64,000 nucleotides of DNA, from positions 186,001-250,000 of the forward strand of contig CANMWA010000003.1 in NCBI GenBank assembly GCA_947501475.1. Reading direction: 5' to 3'. Every line of letters starts with the position of its first letter. Position 1 is the first letter of the stretch. Below, in pieces: positions 23,701 to 31,681 of this stretch. Source of the stretch: an uncultured Aquimarina sp. (GTDB taxonomy: Bacteria > Bacteroidota > Bacteroidia > Flavobacteriales > Flavobacteriaceae). The position numbers and the translations under genes were made by a program. The notes beneath the pieces were generated by a model. The model was not told the origin of the DNA and did no database searches. It saw only the letters and a list, made by a program, of their open reading frames with translations.

Positions 23701-24717
23701 GAACTCACTACCTACACGGTAGTCGCTTTCTACATATATGCGTTCGTGGTGTGCTTCGATAATGTGCTTTACGATAGCTAGACCAAGACCCGAACCTCCT
23801 TCTTTACGTGAACCACTTTTATCCACACGGTAAAATCGCTCGAATAAACGAGGGATATGTGCTTGCGCAATACCTTCTCCATTATCTGTTACTCTAATGA
23901 TCGTTTTATTGCGAATAAGATCTTCAATACTTACCTCTGTAGTACCATCTTCTTTTCCGTATTTAATTGAATTCACCACCAAGTTAGACAACACTTGTTG
24001 TATACGTTCTTTATCAGCATGTACTAGTATAGGGTCTGTATAATTCATATCAAATGTAAGCGCTATATTTTTCTTGGCTGCTTTCATTTCAAAAAGATCA
24101 AATACACTTTGTACCAGTTCTACAATATCAAAATTAGTGTAGTTAAGATTAAGATCACCCACTTCTAATTTGGTGATCATATCTAGATCGTTTACAATAT
24201 AAATCAAACGCTCTACACCTTTATTAGCACGATTAAGGTACTTATCCAAAATTGCAGGGTCATTCATAGCGCCATCTAGCAATGTGAGTATGTAGCTTTG
24301 TACTGTAAATAAGGGTGTTTTGAGTTCATGAGACACATTACCCATAAACTCTTTACGATAATCTTCTCTGATTTTTAAAGTTTCTATTTCTGTTTTTCGT
24401 TGTTGTGCAAATTTCTCAACCTCTTTGATCAGAGTTCTCATATCTGTAGTAACAGGAGTACCTTCGACAGTATTTACATCAAGCATTTCGATATCATCAT
24501 AGATTTTACGTACTCTACGATAGATAAATCGTTCTACTCTATATTGAATAATAAAAAAACAAATTGCATAACATATCAATACAAAACCAATCATAAATAT
24601 TGGGTTTAATACTGATTGAGCATATAAAAAAACGCTCAATGCGAGCGTTAATACTATGGTGATGTATAAAGACGAAAGGTATGCAAACCTATATGACTTT
24701 TTAAAGTTTTCTGCCAT
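23638..24717 (-). CDS. phoR: PhoR-type sensor histidine kinase
   Basis: A 359-residue membrane kinase with two helices near the N-terminus (residues 12-55) and almost no periplasmic loop, as in PhoR. The H-box is FMGNVSHELKTPLFTVQSYI, the N-box QQVLSNLVVNSIKYG, the ATP lid RVTDNGEGI and GGSGLGLAIVKHI. It is directly adjacent (0 nt) to a PhoB-like regulator upstream. The neighbouring phosphate transporter, phosphate-porin-like gene and 11-bp repeat promoters support a phosphate-starvation sensor, though Bacteroidota hold several similar pairs. Confidence 0.85.
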   Translation of the reverse strand: MAENFKKSYRFAYLSSLYITIVLTLALSVFLYAQSVLNPIFMIGFVLICYAICFFIIQYRVERFIYRRVRKIYDDIEMLDVNTVEGTPVTTDMRTLIKEVEKFAQQRKTEIETLKIREDYRKEFMGNVSHELKTPLFTVQSYILTLLDGAMNDPAILDKYLNRANKGVERLIYIVNDLDMITKLEVGDLNLNYTNFDIVELVQSVFDLFEMKAAKKNIALTFDMNYTDPILVHADKERIQQVLSNLVVNSIKYGKEDGTTEVSIEDLIRNKTIIRVTDNGEGIAQAHIPRLFERFYRVDKSGSRKEGGSGLGLAIVKHIIEAHHERIYVESDYRVGSEFSFTLEKVKKFPVVDIGTKTA

Positions 24718-25401
24718 TTACACTACAAACTTATATCCTACTCCTTTAATAGTTTTAAAGCTATTGTCTCCGATTTTTTCTCTTAATTTTCTGATATGTA
24801 CATCGATTGTGCGACCACCAACAATAACCTCATTACCCCAAACCTTATCAAGGATATCTTCTCGCTTGAATACCTTACCAGGTTTAGAGGCCAATAAAGA
24901 TAATAATTCGAACTCTTTTCTGGGTAAAACGATCTCTTTTTTATCCTTTACAATTTTATATTCATCCCGATTGATTACTAAATTTCCAATCTTTACTACA
25001 TTATCAGAAGAATCCTCTTCTTTGAGTCTACGAAGTAATGCTTTTACTTTACTAACTAAAACTTTTGGGCGAATAGGTTTGGTAATATAATCATCTGCTC
25101 CGGCATCAAATCCTGCCACTTGAGAATAATCTTCTCCCCTTGCAGTAAGAAAGGTAATAATTGTATTTTGAAGATCAGGCAATTTACGAATCTGTTCGCA
25201 AGCTTCGATACCATCCATTTCTGGCATCATTACATCCAAAATAATTAATTGCGGTTTTTTCTTTTTGGCTAATTTCACAGCTTCTACACCATTCTCTGCA
25301 GTTAGTACATTGTATCCTTCTGCAGTAAGATTATAGCCAACGATTTCTAAAATATCCGGCTCATCGTCTACCAATAAAATTGTAATATCTTTTTTATTCA
25401 T
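24718..25401 (-). CDS. phoB: PhoB-type response regulator (OmpR family)
   Basis: A 227-residue regulator with a receiver domain (residues 1-125: phosphoacceptor Asp in LIILDVMMPEMDG, DDEPD acidic pair, Thr in FLTARGE, Lys in DDYITKPI) and a C-terminal winged helix (about 130-227: FKREDILDKVWGNE, VGGRTIDVHIRKLREKIG). OmpR-family winged helices bind tandem direct repeats with 10-11-bp spacing, matching the repeats upstream of the transporter, porin and receptor genes here. It is followed directly by phoR. Confidence 0.88.
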   Translation of the reverse strand: MNKKDITILLVDDEPDILEIVGYNLTAEGYNVLTAENGVEAVKLAKKKKPQLIILDVMMPEMDGIEACEQIRKLPDLQNTIITFLTARGEDYSQVAGFDAGADDYITKPIRPKVLVSKVKALLRRLKEEDSSDNVVKIGNLVINRDEYKIVKDKKEIVLPRKEFELLSLLASKPGKVFKREDILDKVWGNEVIVGGRTIDVHIRKLREKIGDNSFKTIKGVGYKFVV

Positions 25402-25549
25402 TTTTCTATTGAATTATATCACTTGCGTAAATATACTATGTTACAATGAAATTTATCGCAACTATAAAGCTAGGAAACAATAAACTAACATAAAAATCTT
25501 ATAAGGATAACATTTACTTAACCTAACCTCTGGCATTAAATCCAAAAAA

Positions 25550-25574
25550 GGGCTGGATAGTAAACTATCCAGCC
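25550..25574 (-). terminator. Bidirectional-type terminator after the phosphate transporter
   Basis: GGGCTGGATAG-TAA-ACTATCCAGCCC (stem of 11 bp), with AAAAAA before it on + (a T run for minus-strand transcripts). It lies 25 nt past the transporter stop. Confidence 0.85.
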
Positions 25575-25599
25575 CTTTAATTATTTATTTCAAATCGAT

Positions 25600-27987
25600 T
25601 TATTGGTGGTCTTTATATGTCGTTAACAAGTTCATTGTCGCTGTTATAAGATCTTTGGTCTCTAATAACAAACCAAAATATAAGGTAGTATTTTTAGGAC
25701 TACTTTCTTCAGTTCTGGTTCTAGCTACCTGCTTATCAATTTTCTCGTTTACTTTATTGAATAATTCTTGCTTTTCATTAAGAATACTATCAATATGATC
25801 AAAATCTCTATCACTAAAAGCTTTCTTAATCTGTCCGAATAAACCATTCAATTGCTCTTCGATTTCTTTTAGATCTTTGATCTGATTAAATCGAAGTTTT
25901 TTATGATTATTATTTACATGTTTATGACTTGCCTTAGAAATATATTCTATAGACTGAGACATGTCTTGCAAGTAACCTAAAATATTAATATAAAAATTAC
26001 TTGCGCCTACACTAGATTCATCTAGATTTTTAATAAAATAGAAGATATTATCTCTTAGATCTTCAACTTCAGAATCTAATTTGGCGATTCCTTTCTTATT
26101 TTTCTTTAAGGCTGGTAAATCATATTTTATAAGGCTGTCAATTGTGCTAGAATAAATCTTATTTCCTCTATTTACAAAAGATTTGATATTATCTGCACTC
26201 TCTTCGATAACTCCTTGAATTGAACTACTCTCTGAACTTTTAAGACTATCTTCTTCTTTTTCTGCTTTTACTCTTTTTCTGTAATTTATGGTATTTCTTG
26301 CCAAAAGTAATATCGCTACCAGTAGTAAGACAGCAATCATAGCTGGACCACCAAGATTAATCAAAAAGGCTACCGCTCCTGCTGCAATAAATGCACTGAT
26401 TGCAGTCATGAACCATCCACCAATCACATTTAATACTCCAGCTACACGGTATACAGCACTCTCTGTCCCCCAAGCTCTATCTGCTAATGAAGTACCCATT
26501 GCTACCATAAAAGTTACATAGGTAGTTGATAATGGTAATTTCATTGAAGTTGCTATAGAAATAAGGATTCCAGCTACAACAAGATTCACTGCTGCTCGAA
26601 CCATATCAAAAGCGGGGAGCTGATATGTTTTATCTTTTGGTAAGTCTATAACAGGTTTAGCGAATTGCTTTTCTATAAACTTTCTGGCAGGTTTTGGAGT
26701 GATCGCAGCAAGTCCTTGAGATATTAATACTGTTCCTCTAACGACACCTCTAGATATAAAATTTGGCTTAAAACGCTCTTTAGCCTCTCCTTCTCTAGAG
26801 AGGTTAATTTCGGTATCTGCGACATATCGCGCTTTTTTTGAAAGCCACAATGTCAATACCATAATTCCTCCTGCTAGGAACAATAACAATACAGGTGTTT
26901 CGCTTTTTTTAGCTAAAACATCCATAGAAAATTCTGCGGCAGGGACACCAGAAGCTACCCAAGCTTCATACGATTGCCAACCTGCAATTGGTACACCAAT
27001 AAAGTTTACTAAATCATTACCAGAAAAAGCTAATGCTAATCCAAATGTACCTATGATGATGATGAGTTTATAAATATTTACTTTAAAGAAATTAATAATT
27101 ACATACGATAGCGCAGAAAATAACACAAAACCAACAGCTACGATTTCCAATACACGTGTTTCTAATAAACCTCTTAGGGTTAATTTAATGACACCTGCAG
27201 CTCCATCAATCTTAAAGAGGTCTTTTTTGGCTTTTGCTAATTCTTTAACACTCTCATATGTGCTTCCAAAATAATTATTTGCCCAGTCTAACAACCCTTC
27301 AGGACCTCCCTCATATACAACATCAATTATAGATTTTGCATAATTAGTTCCTTTGATTCCCTTCATAAAGATGAAATACAATAGTGCTGTCAGTGCAATT
27401 CCACCAAATAAGGCTCCCACCCACTTGGCTTTCTTTTCAAAATTATAGGATAATAACAAACGAGTAATAAATTGCACAATGGCTCCTACTGAGAAAGCTA
27501 TGACTACAGAGAGTAAAATTCCGTTAATAATTTCTCCTGCTTTTTTGGTATTAATGTAGTTTCCTAAGTCAGAAAAAGACAAGCCTTGATCTGCACCAAT
27601 TTTTATTAATGCAATACTTACAGCAGCTCCCAAAAGGTTAAATACAATAGATACCGTTGTAGAAGTCGGCATCCCTAATGTATTAAAAAAGTCAAGGAGT
27701 AATATATCGGTAATCATCACCGCCATAAAGATGATCATGATCTCATCAAAATAAAACTCTCCTGGATTAAATATCCCTTTTCGCGCTACTTCCATTAATC
27801 CACTAGAAAAAATAGCTCCAGCTGCAATACCTATACTGGCAACTATCATAATGGTTCTAAAAGACACTGCTTTTGATCCAATCGCAGAGTTCAAGAAGTT
27901 TACTGCATCGTTACTAACTCCCACAACAAGGTCTGCAATTGCCAAAACAGCAAGAGCAACAACCATTAATAAATAAATATTATCCAT
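25600..27987 (-). CDS. Inorganic phosphate transporter (PiT family) with C-terminal PhoU-like domain
   Basis: A 795-residue protein. Residues about 1-560 form the PiT permease: the N-terminal signature IADLVVGVSNDAVNFLNSAIGSKA, the repeat GNDLVNFIGVPIAGW, and many transmembrane segments, importing phosphate with H+ or Na+. Residues about 590-795 are cytosolic and helical and resemble a PhoU-like domain (IDSLIKYDLPALKKNKKGIA, DLRDNIFYFIKNLDES). Typical PiT proteins are 400-500 residues, so this fusion carries its own regulator. Pho-box-like repeats lie 47-63 bp upstream, and a phosphate-porin-like gene follows upstream on the same strand. Confidence 0.9.
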   Translation of the reverse strand: MDNIYLLMVVALAVLAIADLVVGVSNDAVNFLNSAIGSKAVSFRTIMIVASIGIAAGAIFSSGLMEVARKGIFNPGEFYFDEIMIIFMAVMITDILLLDFFNTLGMPTSTTVSIVFNLLGAAVSIALIKIGADQGLSFSDLGNYINTKKAGEIINGILLSVVIAFSVGAIVQFITRLLLSYNFEKKAKWVGALFGGIALTALLYFIFMKGIKGTNYAKSIIDVVYEGGPEGLLDWANNYFGSTYESVKELAKAKKDLFKIDGAAGVIKLTLRGLLETRVLEIVAVGFVLFSALSYVIINFFKVNIYKLIIIIGTFGLALAFSGNDLVNFIGVPIAGWQSYEAWVASGVPAAEFSMDVLAKKSETPVLLLFLAGGIMVLTLWLSKKARYVADTEINLSREGEAKERFKPNFISRGVVRGTVLISQGLAAITPKPARKFIEKQFAKPVIDLPKDKTYQLPAFDMVRAAVNLVVAGILISIATSMKLPLSTTYVTFMVAMGTSLADRAWGTESAVYRVAGVLNVIGGWFMTAISAFIAAGAVAFLINLGGPAMIAVLLLVAILLLARNTINYRKRVKAEKEEDSLKSSESSSIQGVIEESADNIKSFVNRGNKIYSSTIDSLIKYDLPALKKNKKGIAKLDSEVEDLRDNIFYFIKNLDESSVGASNFYINILGYLQDMSQSIEYISKASHKHVNNNHKKLRFNQIKDLKEIEEQLNGLFGQIKKAFSDRDFDHIDSILNEKQELFNKVNEKIDKQVARTRTEESSPKNTTLYFGLLLETKDLITATMNLLTTYKDHQ

Positions 27988-28033
27988 TACATTTTTTGTT
28001 TAAAGTGCAAATATTATAATCAATTCCCAGCTT

Positions 28034-28050
28034 AATGTTATCAAACTGTT
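28034..28050 (-). promoter_or_regulatory. Pho-box-like 11-bp repeats upstream of the PiT gene
   Basis: On the minus strand, AACAGT (28050-28045) and AACATT (28039-28034) are exactly 11 bp apart. A -7-like AATATTTG follows at 28015-28008; the gap of 18 nt equals the 7-nt gap seen at the porin and TonB receptor promoters plus one 11-bp unit. Confidence 0.5.
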
Positions 28051-28067
28051 ATGTATTTATCTAATGT

Positions 28068-29267
28068 TTAGAAATGTATATCAAATTGTAATCTATATGC
28101 TAACCCGCTGCCATCACCATCTTGTGTCGTATAGCTTATATCTGACTGAACTTTTAAATTGTGACCTGAAACATATTTTGAAACTCCTAAGGTATATTGT
28201 TCTTCTAAACTTCTAGCTACAACAGCATCAAAATTAAGATTAGTATAACGACCCGCTACTTCCCAGTTGCTTTTAAATAAATATCCTGCTTGAAGATTTA
28301 TAGCATTACCCACTTGTACAATATCTCCTGTTGGTGTACCATCTTCTTCTACTGCTATTGCCTCATCTGCATCTCTGTCGGCAAATTCTCCCATGAATGA
28401 GAAGCCCTTGTATTTAAATACTGCATCTACAAATATTGTAGAGATATTAGTTTCATAAAAACCAGTACTGGTTTCCATATATGAACCTTGATTACTTCTA
28501 TTCTTAACAGCATCTGCATTAAAATCATAAGTAGCAGCTAACAAAAATTTAGGACTTTGTTCTCTTTTTAGATCTCCTCCTTTATAATCTCCTTTGCTCT
28601 GAAATTTTCCAAAAGGTAATAATTCTACTCTACCCGTATATTGGTGCCCACCTATGTTTCCTGTAGTTATATTTCTTCCTTCTCCTTGTGAAACTGCTAC
28701 TATCTCTCTTACCAAAAATTTATCTGATAGCTTAAAGTGATGTCTTAACTGTACTCCAAGATCACGATCAATATTAAATCTACTATTTAATCTTGAACGA
28801 TCTACCAATTGCAAGTTTGCAGATGAAATAACACGTTCAACGTTTCCGGGAAGTTTTGTTTGACCAGCCCATAGCGTGAAGTTTTTATAAAAATTCCATT
28901 TGATAACCGCATCTAGGATATAACGAGGTGCGTTATTTGTAAATTCTGAAGCTCCCGAAATATCTCTGTTAGATAATCCAAGTTCTATTTTATATTTAAG
29001 TTTTGGACTATATGCAAAACCGTCAAACTTTAATCGTGACCTTCTTATTAAAAAGGAAGTTTCAGATTTCCCATAATCACCGTCATTAATATCCCATCCT
29101 GATGTGCCCAGTAATTGAAATCTTGTTGCGAATCTCATACTCCAAGAGCTATCTTTTGCAACTACATTAAGTATTCCTTTTCCGAATTTAGTCTCAGTAG
29201 TTTCCTGAGCGTTTACAAAACAAAATGTAAATAAGGCTAACGCCGTAAGTGTAATCTTTAATTTCAT
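28068..29267 (-). CDS. Phosphate-selective porin-like protein (OprO/OprP family)
   Basis: A 399-residue outer-membrane protein with a signal peptide (MKLKITLTALALFTFCFVNAQE). Porin O/P features: RFQLLGTSGWDINDGDYGKSE, FLIRRSRLKFDGFAYSPKLKYKIELGLSN near residues 75-105, and a C-terminal strand ending in F (AYRLQFDIHF). The barrel is rich in Arg and Lys in the constriction region, as expected for anion-selective pores. A three-unit 11-bp repeat box precedes the promoter, and the transporter gene lies 80 bp downstream, so the pair would move phosphate across both membranes. Confidence 0.87.
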   Translation of the reverse strand: MKLKITLTALALFTFCFVNAQETTETKFGKGILNVVAKDSSWSMRFATRFQLLGTSGWDINDGDYGKSETSFLIRRSRLKFDGFAYSPKLKYKIELGLSNRDISGASEFTNNAPRYILDAVIKWNFYKNFTLWAGQTKLPGNVERVISSANLQLVDRSRLNSRFNIDRDLGVQLRHHFKLSDKFLVREIVAVSQGEGRNITTGNIGGHQYTGRVELLPFGKFQSKGDYKGGDLKREQSPKFLLAATYDFNADAVKNRSNQGSYMETSTGFYETNISTIFVDAVFKYKGFSFMGEFADRDADEAIAVEEDGTPTGDIVQVGNAINLQAGYLFKSNWEVAGRYTNLNFDAVVARSLEEQYTLGVSKYVSGHNLKVQSDISYTTQDGDGSGLAYRLQFDIHF

Positions 29268-29292
29268 ATTCCGATATTAGTTTTTGTCGCTG

Positions 29293-29335
29293 CAAAGAAC
29301 CAATATCAATGTTAAGTTAATGTTATCTTAATGTT
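29293..29335 (-). promoter_or_regulatory. Pho-box-like triple repeat and -7 element of the porin promoter
   Basis: On the minus strand three exact AACATT units (29335-29330, 29324-29319, 29313-29308) recur every 11 bp. A 7-nt gap follows, then GTTCTTTG (29300-29293), 26 nt before the ATG. The TonB receptor promoter shows the same 7-nt gap and the same GTTCTTTG. Confidence 0.65.
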
Positions 29336-29392
29336 TTATAATAATTATTTTCAAACAACCTTTTTTTTAAATATTTATGTAAAAGCAAAAAA

Positions 29393-29414
29393 GGCTGACC
29401 AATTATGGTCAGCC
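29393..29414 (-). terminator. Terminator hairpin downstream of chrA
   Basis: GGCTGACC-N6-GGTCAGCC with a run of A on the left, which is a T run on the minus strand. It lies about 140 nt past the chrA stop, in the direction of chrA transcription. Confidence 0.65.
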
Positions 29415-29480
29415 CAGTATTTCAAAAATCTAAGTCGACAAAAACTAATACGATTTTTTGAAATTACTATTTGTCATACG

Positions 29481-29513
29481 ACTCGTCAAAAATATTTTAT
29501 TTGGCGAGTTTTT
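29481..29513. terminator. Second hairpin between porin and chrA
   Basis: ACTCGTCAAAA...TTTTATTTGGCGAGT: ACTCG and CGAGT arms around an A/T-rich centre that can also pair, followed by TTTT on +. It probably works with the hairpin at 29393 to end chrA transcripts. The rest of the 283-bp gap holds the porin promoter. Confidence 0.45.
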
Positions 29514-29550
29514 ATGTTATCAGAACTTTAAGCTATCGTTAAAAATTCTT

Positions 29551-30681
29551 TTAAATAAAGGACAGTAGATACCCTAGAATAGATCCTCCTAGCACAATCC
29601 ACATAGCATTTACTTTTTTTATTCCGAATATCATGAACACACTTAATAAGGCAATCGTTATAGATTTCAAATCTATTAGTGTATCCAAAGACATCACATA
29701 TAATACTGATAGCATTATAGCGACAGCGGCAATATTAACCGAATCCAAAAAGTAGCTTAGCACTTTTGATTTTCTCATTTTAGGCACCAAGGGGTTAAGA
29801 ACTAATACAAAAAGGAAAGAAGGTAAAAAAATTCCTATAGTGGCTGCTACTGCTCCCCAAAAACCAGCTAATTGATAACCAATAAAGGTTGCTGTAGACA
29901 AAACTGGCCCTGGTGTGAATTGGCCCACTGCAATTGCATCAATCAATTCTGGGCGTGTTAACCATCCTTTGGTCACCAGTTCTGCATCCAGATATGCAAA
30001 CAATACATAACCGCTACCATATAATATAGCACCTACTTTTATAAAAGTCCAAAACACTTTTAGTGATGACAATTTTACCAGAGTAGCTGTCGAAATTTTA
30101 AATAGAAAAAAAGGCGCAATAGACCTAGAGGTAGTTATCAATCTAGATTTAGAATAGAAATATAATGTTCCAAAAATACCACCACTTAATAATGCGATAA
30201 TCTCATTTACACCAAAAAGACTGGCGATCAAAACTAAAATACCAATAACACCAATCTCCCAGCTTTTTAGAGCTTTCTTTCCCAATTTTAGAATTGCAGA
30301 GGCAATGATTGCCAATACAGCTGGTTTAATTCCAAAAATAAAGGGAGCAATCTCTGGTAATTGCCCATATGAAGTATAGAACCATGCCAATACACCAGTA
30401 ATAACTACTGCAGGAAATACAAAACATGCCCCGGCTACAAATAAACCGGCAATCCCCGCGCGCTCGTGACCACAATGCATAACCATTTCGGTAGAATTAG
30501 GTCCAGGAATCAAGTTTGTTGCTCCAATAAGGTCCAAAAAATGTTGTCTGTCCATCCATTTTCTTTTCTGAACCACTTCATCTTCCATCATAGCTATATG
30601 TGCAGCTGGTCCGCCAAAAGCAATACAACCTAGTTTAAAGAATACAGTTGCAACCTCAGTAAGCTTTGTCATTTTATTCAT
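29551..30681 (-). CDS. chrA: Chromate-transporter (ChrA, CHR) family protein
   Basis: A 376-residue membrane protein made of two homologous CHR halves. The first half has FFKLGCIAFGGPAAHIAMMEDEVV and NLIPGPNSTEM; the second repeats the theme with FIKVGAILYGSGYVLFAYLDAELV and IAVGQFTPGPVLSTATFIGY. About ten transmembrane segments are expected. The family exports chromate or related oxyanions; in a phosphate neighbourhood another oxyanion is conceivable, which is inference. A TACTTTTG promoter element lies at 30727-30734 and a Pho-box-like repeat at 30848-30875. Confidence 0.9.
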   Translation of the reverse strand: MNKMTKLTEVATVFFKLGCIAFGGPAAHIAMMEDEVVQKRKWMDRQHFLDLIGATNLIPGPNSTEMVMHCGHERAGIAGLFVAGACFVFPAVVITGVLAWFYTSYGQLPEIAPFIFGIKPAVLAIIASAILKLGKKALKSWEIGVIGILVLIASLFGVNEIIALLSGGIFGTLYFYSKSRLITTSRSIAPFFLFKISTATLVKLSSLKVFWTFIKVGAILYGSGYVLFAYLDAELVTKGWLTRPELIDAIAVGQFTPGPVLSTATFIGYQLAGFWGAVAATIGIFLPSFLFVLVLNPLVPKMRKSKVLSYFLDSVNIAAVAIMLSVLYVMSLDTLIDLKSITIALLSVFMIFGIKKVNAMWIVLGGSILGYLLSFI

Positions 30682-30726
30682 TCAGACAGTAATTCTAGGG
30701 ATTAATAGATATAATAACAAGGTGAT

Positions 30727-30734
30727 CAAAAGTA
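30727..30734 (-). promoter_or_regulatory. -7 element of the chrA promoter
   Basis: The minus strand reads TACTTTTG, a full TAnnTTTG match, 46 nt before the chrA ATG. Confidence 0.4.
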
Positions 30735-30847
30735 TGAATATAATAGTGACTTTTTGATATTGAAAAACAATTGAATCAACATTAACTTGTAGCATAGAAT
30801 TAAATTTAACATAAGTAAATATCTGTTTATCAGTATTTTAATATTCT

Positions 30848-30875
30848 AATGTTAATTTAATGTTACGCAAATGTT
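30848..30875. promoter_or_regulatory. Pho-box-like triple repeat between chrA and the MORN gene
   Basis: On + three AATGTT units (30848-30853, 30859-30864, 30870-30875) recur every 11 bp; on the minus strand they read AACATT, the orientation that faces chrA. Neither the chrA nor the MORN -7 candidate sits at the 7-nt (or 18-nt) spacing seen at the other boxes, so the target is uncertain. Confidence 0.5.
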
Positions 30876-30948
30876 GCTTAAACGTAAAAAAAATATTACT
30901 TTTATAATATAAGTCGACATCCCAAATAACATTAAACATTAAAAGAAC

Positions 30949-31308
30949 ATGAAAAAGATATTAATAGCAATGGCCATTTTATTTTCGGCAAGTGCAATGG
31001 CGCAGGATGTAAAACCTACTTTTGAAAAACAAGGAGATGCAATAAAAGGAACTTTCTTTCATGAAAATGGAGAAGTTCGCCAACAAGGTTTTTATAATAC
31101 CGAAGGTAAGCTTCATGGAGAATGGAAATCATATGATACATCTGGAAAGAAAATTGCCATGGGTCGATACAATAATGGAGTAAAAACTGGAAAATGGTTT
31201 TTTTGGACTGCAGATAAATTATCTGAAGTGAATTATTCAGATAATCAAATTGCAGATGTAACTACATGGTCTAACAAAGACAATGTCGTAGTTAATTACA
31301 AGAATTAG
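30949..31308 (+). CDS. Secreted MORN-repeat-like protein
   Basis: A 119-residue protein with a signal peptide (MKKILIAMAILFSASAMAQ, cleaved before DVKPTFEK) and two to three MORN/YwqK-type repeats: GTFFHENGEVRQQGFYN, EGKLHGEWKSYDTSGKKIAMGRYN, NGVKTGKWFFWTADKLSEVNYS. Such repeats form beta-hairpins; database names such as antitoxin YwqK for this family have little functional meaning. It is periplasmic or exported, function unknown. A TACTTTTA element (30897-30904) may be its promoter, and a strong terminator follows. It faces away from chrA across the 11-bp repeat box. Confidence 0.85.
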   Translation: MKKILIAMAILFSASAMAQDVKPTFEKQGDAIKGTFFHENGEVRQQGFYNTEGKLHGEWKSYDTSGKKIAMGRYNNGVKTGKWFFWTADKLSEVNYSDNQIADVTTWSNKDNVVVNYKN

Positions 31309-31334
31309 ATTATAATCAACACATATAAACGGGA

Positions 31335-31356
31335 ACACCTCAATATTTTGAGGTGT
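31335..31356 (+). terminator. Rho-independent terminator of the MORN gene
   Basis: ACACCTCAA-TATT-TTGAGGTGT followed by TTTTT: 9-bp stem, 4-nt loop, 26 nt after the stop codon. Confidence 0.9.
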
Positions 31357-31446
31357 TTTTTGTTTACAAAAAGTACTCTTCTTTATTAAAGTTTGATTTT
31401 TATTTTCAGAAAAACTTAATATCTTATTTACAGTAATCATTACAGA

Positions 31447-31463
31447 AACATTTTCTTAACATT
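31447..31463 (+). promoter_or_regulatory. Distal AACATT pair upstream of the TonB receptor
   Basis: AACATT at 31447 and 31458, 11 bp apart, with a weaker ATCATT at 31436. It lies about 220 bp before the receptor and is not in phase with the proximal array at 31582. The sequence between the two arrays shows nothing else I recognise. Confidence 0.35.
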
Positions 31464-31581
31464 CGATTCTTTAACTTTGATGAACATGGCAAAACACATT
31501 TCTATTCATTTTCAGTATTGTAAAGCCTCTTCTTATATAAAAATACGCTATCAATCATAATAACGCGAAACAAATACAGAT

Positions 31582-31657
31582 AACATTTAGCTAACATTAT
31601 AATCATCAATACTTAATTTTTGAATAACACTCATTTAACACTTCTCTTCGTTCTTTG
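31582..31657 (+). promoter_or_regulatory. Pho-box-like lattice and -7 element of the TonB receptor promoter
   Basis: AACATT at 31582 and 31593 and AACACT at 31626 and 31637 all lie on one 11-bp lattice; the two lattice positions between are degenerate (AATTTT at 31615). A 7-nt gap then leads to GTTCTTTG (31650-31657), 24 nt before the ATG, the same arrangement as at the porin gene. Confidence 0.6.
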
Positions 31658-31681
31658 CCTCGGAATTTGAGAACAAACTAA

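Noticed and set aside
25509..25525. AACATT followed 11 bp later by AACCTA upstream of the PhoB-like gene
   Set aside because: The second unit is poor and the orientation is opposite to that of the porin, transporter and receptor boxes relative to transcription, so I do not count it as autoregulation.
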